64,000 nt of DNA. It comes from Caballeronia sordidicola (GTDB taxonomy: Bacteria; Pseudomonadota; Gammaproteobacteria; Burkholderiales; Burkholderiaceae). Both the position numbers and the translations under genes were made by a program. Shown here piece after piece: positions 58,827-64,000 of this stretch. The notes beneath the pieces are model-generated. The model worked only from the letters and a program-made list of their open reading frames with translations, was not told the origin of the DNA and did not search any database. The stretch spans positions 310,001 through 374,000 of the forward strand of contig NZ_JNFG01000020.1 in assembly GCF_000729995.1 (NCBI RefSeq), written 5' to 3'. How positions within the stretch are numbered: the first letter of the stretch is position 1; the number at the start of each line of letters is the position of its first letter.

Positions 58827-59963
58827 ATGGCTGAGACACTCGGTGTGGCGATCGTCGGCGCAGGGATGATGGGCGCGGTTCATTCCAGGGCAAGCCGGCT
58901 TGCCGGCGCGACGTTGAAGGGCATAGCAGCGTCGAACCCGCAGAGCGCTAAAGCGGCCGCGGCTCGTCTCGCTTACCTAGGCATGGAGCGCGCCTATTCG
59001 AACGCCGACGAGGCAATCGCCGACCCCGCCGTCGACGTCATCCATATCTGCACGCCTAATTCCACGCATTACCCGATCGCTCTGGCAGCGCTGGCCGCCG
59101 GCAAGCATGTGGTGTGCGAAAAGCCCCTTGCAACTAGTCTGGCCGATGCTAAAGCGCTCGCGTTGGCCGCGCAATCAGCGGGGCGCGTTGCGGCGGTCCC
59201 GTTCGTTTACCGCTATCACCCGATGGTGCGGGAGGCGCGTTCGCTCGTGCAGGACGGCACCGTAGGGGCGCTTCAACTGATTCACGGCAGCTATCTGCAG
59301 GACTGGCTGCTCGGGCGCGACGACACGAACTGGCGAGTGGACGCCGCACTCGGCGGCCCGTCGCGCGCGTTCGCAGACATCGGATCGCACTGGTGCGACC
59401 TGATCGAATGGATCAGCGGAGAGCGATTCGAGGCTGTGGTCGCAACACTCCAGACAACCACGCCCGACCGTCCGACCGGCACGGTCGAGACGTTTTCGAC
59501 TCCTGCTCCGGGCGCATCTTTGGAAAGGCAGGCGGTGACGACCGAGGACGTTGCCGGCGCATTGTTGCGGACCAGGAACGGCGTGCTGACAACGCTCACC
59601 GTGAGCCAGGTCTCGGCCGGCCGCAAGAACCGGTTGTGGTTCGAACTCGATGGCGCCCGCGCGAGCGTTGTGTTCGATCAGGAGGAGCCGGAACGGCTGT
59701 GGCTGGGTGAACGGGATTCGACCCGGCTACTGGTGCGCGATCCCTCACGCGGCAGCGCTGAACAACGACGCCTCGCCACGCTGCCGGCCGGCCATGCCCA
59801 GGGCTATGCGCAATGCTTCGAAGCATTTGTCGCCGATACCTATGCGGTGATTCGTGGTGAAGCGCGTGAAGGCTTGCCGACGTTCGAAGACGGGTATCGC
59901 TCGGCACAGATCATCGACGCGGTGCTTCGTTCATCGAAAGCGCGGGCATGGGAACAGATCTAG
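58827..59963 (+). CDS. Gfo/Idh/MocA family oxidoreductase
   Basis: 378-residue NAD(P)-dependent dehydrogenase. The N-terminal Rossmann motif GAGMMGAVHSRAS, the catalytic-region CEKPLATSLADAK and the C-terminal beta-sheet domain with SHWCDLIEWISG (His of the active site) fit the family, which oxidises inositols, sugars and their derivatives. GGAG lies 11 nt before ATG 58827. It is the first plus-strand gene after the ROK regulator and is followed by a broken gene and a 2-hydroxyacid dehydrogenase. Confidence 0.9.
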   Translation: MAETLGVAIVGAGMMGAVHSRASRLAGATLKGIAASNPQSAKAAAARLAYLGMERAYSNADEAIADPAVDVIHICTPNSTHYPIALAALAAGKHVVCEKPLATSLADAKALALAAQSAGRVAAVPFVYRYHPMVREARSLVQDGTVGALQLIHGSYLQDWLLGRDDTNWRVDAALGGPSRAFADIGSHWCDLIEWISGERFEAVVATLQTTTPDRPTGTVETFSTPAPGASLERQAVTTEDVAGALLRTRNGVLTTLTVSQVSAGRKNRLWFELDGARASVVFDQEEPERLWLGERDSTRLLVRDPSRGSAEQRRLATLPAGHAQGYAQCFEAFVADTYAVIRGEAREGLPTFEDGYRSAQIIDAVLRSSKARAWEQI

Positions 59964-59999
59964 TTGCAGTTCACGTTGCTCATTTGTTGGTTATCTATT

Positions 60000-60019
60000 A
60001 AAAAACCCGCCTTAGGCGG
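60000..60019 (-). terminator. terminator-like hairpin oriented to the minus strand
   Basis: On the minus strand CCGCC-TAA-GGCGG is followed by GTTTTTT, a good intrinsic terminator. No minus-strand gene lies to its right for 4 kb, so it may be half of an originally bidirectional terminator whose plus-strand T-run was lost. Confidence 0.6.
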
Positions 60020-60036
60020 AACTACAGGAGACGAAA

Positions 60037-60111
60037 ATGAAGGTTCAAAAGTTGCTCAAGTCGACTACCGGCATCGCGGCACTGGCCTTGACGCTGACGA
60101 GCTTCCAATAG
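60037..60111 (+). pseudogene. isolated signal peptide, remnant of an exported protein gene
   Basis: A strong ribosome site (AGGAG at 60026-60030) and ATG 60037 open a 24-codon frame, MKVQKLLKSTTGIAALALTL then TSFQ, ending in TAG. It has the n-region and hydrophobic core of a Sec signal peptide but stops before any mature protein; 18 bp later the next gene starts. In a sugar locus with a ROK regulator and a Gfo/Idh enzyme the expected gene is an ABC substrate-binding protein. An internal deletion that removed the transporter is the simplest reading. Confidence 0.55.
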
Positions 60112-60129
60112 TCGTTCCCCGGAGTACCC

Positions 60130-61167
60130 ATGACTCAAGCCGTAGAACAAATCCGTCTGTTCATCGCACCTGCGCCGCGTACTGTTGCTGACATTTTCAG
60201 CACGGCCGATCTTGATCGGATCCGGGCGCTTGGGCAAGTGTTCATCCATGAAGACGGTCCCGTAACCGATGAGATATTCGAGCAGTACGCGGCTGATGCT
60301 CACATCATGGTGGGTCAGTTCGACATGCCGGCCGAGCGGCTGACGCGTGCAGCCAACCTGCGGGCAATCGTCAATGTAGAAGGGAATTTTCTTCCCAACG
60401 TGGACTACGCTCAGTGCTTCAGGCAAGGCATTCGCGTCCTGAACGTGAGCCCGGTCTTTGCTGAACCCGTTGCCGAGGCGGCGCTGGGCATGGCGATCGA
60501 TCTTGCCCGCGGGATCAGCCAGGCGGACAGGCGGTTTCGGCGCGGCACCGAGCAATATGGGCTCGATGCGAACCGGGACGCGTTCTCGCTGTATGACGCG
60601 CCGGTGGGGTTCATCGGCATGGGCGACCTGGGGCGCGCGATTCTGCCGCTCGTAGCGCCGTTTCGCGGCGTGGTGAGGGCGTTCGACCCCTGGTTGCCTC
60701 CGGCCTATATCGAATCGCTCGGATGTGAGCCTGCATCGCTCGATACGGTGTTGCGCGAGTCGCAGATCGTATTCGTGGTGGCCGGCGTCACGTCGGAAAA
60801 TCAGGGTTTCCTCACGCGTGAAGAATTTGCAATCATGCGCAAGGGCGCAGCTTTTATACTCGTGAGCCGTGCCGGTGTCGTGGATTTCGATGCGATGCTC
60901 GACGCGGCCGCAGCGGGTCTCATCCGGGTTGCTACGGATGTCTTCCCTGAAGAGCCGCTCGCGCCAGGTCATCGGGCGCGATTAGTCGACAACGTCCTGC
61001 TTTCGCCTCACCAGGCCGGCGCGCTTGACACGGTATTGAGGGACATAGGCAGAATTGCTCTGGCCGATATTGAGTTGATTGCGCGCGGTTTGCCGCCAGT
61101 GATGTGCAAGATCGCGCAGCCGGAAACGGTCGGCCTGATGCGCAGCAAGCCGGTGGCAAAGAGTTAA
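60130..61167 (+). CDS. D-isomer-specific 2-hydroxyacid dehydrogenase
   Basis: 345-residue NAD-dependent dehydrogenase. The Rossmann segment VGFIGMGDLGRAILPLV, catalytic Arg in LVSRAGVVDFDAM, Glu in VFPEEPL and the catalytic His in LLSPHQAG are all present. Family members reduce 2-oxo acids or oxidise D-2-hydroxyacids such as phosphoglycerate, glycerate or gluconate derivatives. The start lies just after the orphan signal peptide. It is in a sugar-derivative locus with ROK, Gfo/Idh and HAD genes. Confidence 0.9.
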   Translation: MTQAVEQIRLFIAPAPRTVADIFSTADLDRIRALGQVFIHEDGPVTDEIFEQYAADAHIMVGQFDMPAERLTRAANLRAIVNVEGNFLPNVDYAQCFRQGIRVLNVSPVFAEPVAEAALGMAIDLARGISQADRRFRRGTEQYGLDANRDAFSLYDAPVGFIGMGDLGRAILPLVAPFRGVVRAFDPWLPPAYIESLGCEPASLDTVLRESQIVFVVAGVTSENQGFLTREEFAIMRKGAAFILVSRAGVVDFDAMLDAAAAGLIRVATDVFPEEPLAPGHRARLVDNVLLSPHQAGALDTVLRDIGRIALADIELIARGLPPVMCKIAQPETVGLMRSKPVAKS

Positions 61168-61495
61168 ACGACGCTGAGTCACATATCGCACTTCGCCGGT
61201 ATTTCCGACACGCATCGTGCGCTTAAATGGATTGAATATCGCGGGTGGATGACGCTGTCGATGCGTCAAGGCCCCCTTGAACTGACCTTTCGTTCCTGCA
61301 ATCGGCGGGAGGCTGACGATCATTCGGCATGAGATCGTTGAGCTGGCGTATATCCACGATGCCTGACGGGACGTGTGTCGGACTCGAGCGAATGCGCAAT
61401 GGCGAACCCTCTGCGGCGAATGGACTTTTCCGACATGAGACGGCGGCAGGACCTGAATAGCGCCCGAATTCGATTTACCGGAAGGCAAGCGTACC
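61168..61495. other. apparently decayed sequence
   Basis: About 330 bases after the dehydrogenase stop with no intact gene. Short coding-like bits occur (for example around 61315-61365) but are broken by stops in each frame. Taken with the next entry, this looks like a degraded gene. Confidence 0.4.
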
Positions 61496-61687
61496 TTGCG
61501 CAGGCGCTTCCCGGTTACCCCGGACGCGAGGTATGCTCATGGCACGCCGCTTGAAGTGTTCAACGCGCCTGAACTGCCGTACTTCGAGATCGAGTCACAT
61601 GGGCCTTTGGTCGTTTTGCAGCCCGGCGAATCGATCACGCTTAGTGTGGAAGAGGCCGTGGCCAGCGACGCTGCTCAACTTCCTTGA
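61496..61687 (+). pseudogene. C-terminal fragment of an unknown protein
   Basis: The 63-codon frame reads like the end of a folded protein (YAHGTPLEVFNAPELPYFEI; GPLVVLQPGESITLSVEEAV) with beta-strand character, resembling the C terminus of aldose-epimerase-like or DUF4380-type proteins. It lacks an N-terminal part and a ribosome site, and the sequence before it is broken. I read it as the 3' end of a decayed gene. Confidence 0.45.
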
Positions 61688-61725
61688 AATGATTGCCCGA
61701 TTACTCACACGGTCCGCTGCCGCTC

Positions 61726-62394
61726 ATGCTGCTTACTCAAGTCGAATTTCGCGTATCGTGTCTTCTGTTCGACATGGATGGAACCTTGCTCAATTCACAT
61801 GCGCCCGTGATCCGCGCGTACACGGACTGGTCGCTTAGGCGAGGGCTTGATCCTGAGATGGTCCTGCGCGAATGTCAGGGCCGTCGCGTGATAGACACCG
61901 TTCGCGCGTTGGCTCCGCCCGGAACGGATATTGAAGCCGACGCAGCGGCGTTAAGACAGGTCGAGCTCGATGACGTGGAAGGCATTGTGGAAATCCCCGG
62001 CGCTCGAGATCTACTGGCGTCAATCCCCGAAGATCGTTGGGCCGTGGTCACGTCGGCGGAACGCCCTCTTGCACTAAGGCGGCTCAAAGCAGCTGGATTG
62101 CCCATACCCAAGGTCTTGTTCACCTCCGATGAAATCGCACGCGGAAAACCTGCGCCCGATGGCTTCATCGTGGCCGCGAAAGCATTAGGCGCTGCTCCCG
62201 AGCGCGCTGTCGTATTCGAGGACTCGGCGGCCGGAATTGCAGCGGGACTGGCTGCCGGATCGCTGGTTATCGCCATCACTTCAACTTTACCCGTGGCTCG
62301 GATTGATGCCTTGGGTCCACGAGGCTATCTTCACGATCTTCGAGGCGTACACGTCTCGGATGACAACGGGGAGATGCGTCTTCGGGTGGCCTGA
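61726..62394 (+). CDS. HAD family hydrolase (beta-phosphoglucomutase-like phosphatase)
   Basis: 222-residue phosphatase. Motif I FDMDGT has nucleophile Asp16 and Asp18, motif II is VTSAE, motif III RGKPAPDGF and motif IV FEDSAAGI. A helical cap sits between motifs I and II. Such enzymes dephosphorylate sugar phosphates or polyol phosphates. ATG 61726 begins just before motif I; a TTG at 61693 would add 11 residues. No clear ribosome site is present, so it may depend on upstream transcription. Confidence 0.87.
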   Translation: MLLTQVEFRVSCLLFDMDGTLLNSHAPVIRAYTDWSLRRGLDPEMVLRECQGRRVIDTVRALAPPGTDIEADAAALRQVELDDVEGIVEIPGARDLLASIPEDRWAVVTSAERPLALRRLKAAGLPIPKVLFTSDEIARGKPAPDGFIVAAKALGAAPERAVVFEDSAAGIAAGLAAGSLVIAITSTLPVARIDALGPRGYLHDLRGVHVSDDNGEMRLRVA

Positions 62395-62995
62395 GTGGTG
62401 CAGCAGGTTGACTGAAGTTATCGACTAGCGCGGGTCTCATGTGCGCAACGGCATGAGCGTTCCGGTCCGTGACACGACCGGCGCTCGCTGGAATATATCC
62501 GGTGTGCAATCGAGCACCGCGATCTCAATCACCCTCACTTCATCCGTGATTTGGCAGGAAGCAATTAGTCAAATCAACGCTCGACCGCTCCCGTGTTCGT
62601 CTGATTTGTCGCTAACCAGCGTGTTGGTTTGGGGGCGTTAGTCGCGCCTTTGTCGATGATTGCATTCCCTTTACGTTTCTGATATCGGTCGAGCGAATAG
62701 GCCGAATAAGCCGAGCTCGGTCGTGAGCGTAGGGATTTGCAAAAAGCGCATCTTCAAAGTTCGCTCTGGCTGGCACACGAAAGAAAACGCCGCACCGTGG
62801 AGACACGGTTTTCATTTCAATCGATCCATATTCGAATCGCGGGGCCGGTACGGTTCGATTGACTGAATTATCAGGGAATGCCGACACGCCTTTTCGGTGC
62901 TCAAACGCGTAACGAAGCTTTGAAGCTTCAGCGCCTGACCATGTGCCTTCGCTTGTGAGCGATAAATCAAACCTTGCATGACGGGATTAGTATTG
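62395..62995. other. 600-bp region without a gene
   Basis: No supportable coding frame. It holds an inverted repeat CCGGTC/GACCGG (62462-62481) shortly after the HAD gene, and a palindromic cluster GAAGCTT-TG-AAGCTTC (62914-62929) about 65 bp before the outer-membrane protein start, a possible operator. Confidence 0.5.
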
Positions 62996-64000
62996 ATGAA
63001 ATTATGCAAGCGAGACTTAAGCGCTGTACTTGAATTGCGACGAAGGATAGGGCCGTTACTAGGCTGCGTCGTTCTCACTGTTTCATTCACCGGTGTTGCG
63101 TCTGCCGAGGGCAAATTCACAGACACGGAAGACGGCATGTTCGACTTGAGCGATATGTTGCTGTCGCATCGCGGAGTGTTGCCGGTACCTACTATTGTCA
63201 CGGAACCTGCGGTGGGTTACGGGCTCGGTCTCGGCCTGCTTTACTTCACCATGCCCAAGCATGATGCCGATGCGCCTCAGAGCGAGGTCAAAAGCTCAGC
63301 GCCTCCCAACATCACCGGTTTGGGTGGCTTTGCGACAGGTACCCATAGCTGGGGTGTAGGACTGATGCACTTTCACACGTGGGACGACGACCGGATTCGC
63401 TATCTTGGCATCGTGGGAAAGATCGACCTGCATTTGAATTACTACGGGGCGGACGGCGGATCGCACGCGTATCAGCTCAGTGGCGTGGCCGTTGTTCAGC
63501 AGCTCTTGTTCCGCTTGGGCAATAGTCCATGGTACGTAGGCCCGCGCTACACGTTCCTGGATTCGAACACGCGGTTCGGGCCCATTCTTCCAAACGGACT
63601 GCTTGATTTCAAGAATGAACAACGCGTCGCCAAAGGCGGCGTGGTCGTTGACTACGATACCCGCGACAACTTCTTTTTCCCGGGCAAGGGAACCTATGCC
63701 GAGTTGGAAGCGGAAATCGCGAGAGGCGGGCTAGGCAGTACTTCAAACTTTCAGATGGAGACGGCAAAGGGTTATCACTGGATCCCGCTCGCTCCATCAT
63801 GGGTCCTCGGTATGCGCGCCGACACCGGATTTTCTCAAGGCGATATCCCGTTCTTTGCACAGCCTTATGTCTCGTTACGCGGCGTGTCGGACGCGAAGTA
63901 TCAGGACCGCAATCAACTGACGGGCGAACTCGAGCTCAGGTGGAACGTGGCGCCGCGTTGGTATGTGCTCGGTTTTGGCGGTGCGGGCAAAGCGTACGGC
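62996..64000 (+). CDS. Omp85-like outer membrane beta-barrel protein, 5' part
   Basis: 335 codons run to the window edge without a stop. A long basic n-region is followed by GPLLGCVVLTVSFTGVASA, a Sec signal peptide, and then alternating strands (VGYGLGLGLLYFTM; WYVGPRYTFLD; KGGVVVDYDTRDNFFFPGKG; GYHWIPLAPSWVLGMRAD). The DTRDNFFFPGKG turn and the YVSLRGV segment are typical of Omp85/surface-antigen barrels. No POTRA domains lie between signal peptide and barrel, so it is not BamA or TamA; it resembles short POTRA-less Omp85 proteins. The ribosome site before ATG 62996 is weak. Function is unknown. Confidence 0.85.
   Translation, partial: MKLCKRDLSAVLELRRRIGPLLGCVVLTVSFTGVASAEGKFTDTEDGMFDLSDMLLSHRGVLPVPTIVTEPAVGYGLGLGLLYFTMPKHDADAPQSEVKSSAPPNITGLGGFATGTHSWGVGLMHFHTWDDDRIRYLGIVGKIDLHLNYYGADGGSHAYQLSGVAVVQQLLFRLGNSPWYVGPRYTFLDSNTRFGPILPNGLLDFKNEQRVAKGGVVVDYDTRDNFFFPGKGTYAELEAEIARGGLGSTSNFQMETAKGYHWIPLAPSWVLGMRADTGFSQGDIPFFAQPYVSLRGVSDAKYQDRNQLTGELELRWNVAPRWYVLGFGGAGKAYG

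Noticed and set aside
62441..62641. 66-codon plus-strand frame after the HAD gene
   Set aside because: No ribosome site, no conserved pattern and Ser/Thr-rich random composition.

Overview
The window is a GC-rich chromosomal segment with features typical of a Burkholderiaceae beta-proteobacterium of the Burkholderia/Paraburkholderia/Caballeronia type. The evidence is base composition, many LysR/GntR/ABC/MFS modules, an AraC-azlCD pair, an EmrB-type exporter, a Lrp-dadA-glmS neighbourhood and short alanine-rich exported proteins. The genus is an inference. I see no rRNA, tRNA, CRISPR array, transposase or phage gene.

Layout. 0-1 kb: 3' part of a threonyl-tRNA synthetase that is not followed by infC-rpmI-rplT, so probably a second ThrRS. 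1.1-5.5 kb: GntR / ADP-ribosylglycohydrolase / NCS1 permease / PfkB kinase operon, the same enzyme and regulator set as E. coli yegTUVW with a different transporter class. 5.6-19.4 kb: oxidoreductases, efflux pumps, regulators, prfC, a lone VapB antitoxin, an acyltransferase and AraC-azlCD. 19.5-28.3 kb: RidA/amidohydrolase/GNAT operon, a chemoreceptor, a cysteine-hydrolase-like protein, an Lrp regulator divergent from a GlmS-type synthase, and dadA. 28.3-34.4 kb: gene-poor accessory stretch with an 8-bp tandem repeat, an aldonolactone-oxidase-like flavoprotein with a striking leader, a TatD nuclease, a small lipoprotein and several unknowns. 34.8-42.9 kb: an isolated NCS1 permease, then a sugar ABC transporter divergent from a LacI regulator, followed by an SDR and an SMP-30 lactonase; a consensus GntR-type box lies before the SDR. 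42.9-48.5 kb: polar amino-acid ABC transporter divergent from a class V aminotransferase, then a LysR regulator. 49.2-57.2 kb: minus-strand run of a FadR-type regulator, a complete polar amino-acid ABC transporter, class III transaminase, gamma-glutamyltransferase and ureohydrolase. 57.4-62.4 kb: ROK regulator divergent from a Gfo/Idh oxidoreductase, a 2-hydroxyacid dehydrogenase and a HAD phosphatase, with signs of gene loss between them. 63-64 kb: 5' part of an Omp85-like outer-membrane protein.

Most of the window is catabolic: each block pairs an importer with one to three enzymes and a dedicated regulator. The most interesting candidates are (i) the 49-57 kb operon, whose enzymes would together open a gamma-glutamyl bond, remove urea from a guanidino group and transaminate the amine; (ii) the leader of the flavoprotein gene at 30.0 kb, with a terminator-like hairpin directly before the ribosome binding site and a distal sequence complementary to that site; (iii) the yegTUVW-like operon with its palindromic operator; and (iv) a deletion scar at 60.0-60.1 kb where a signal peptide is left without its protein.
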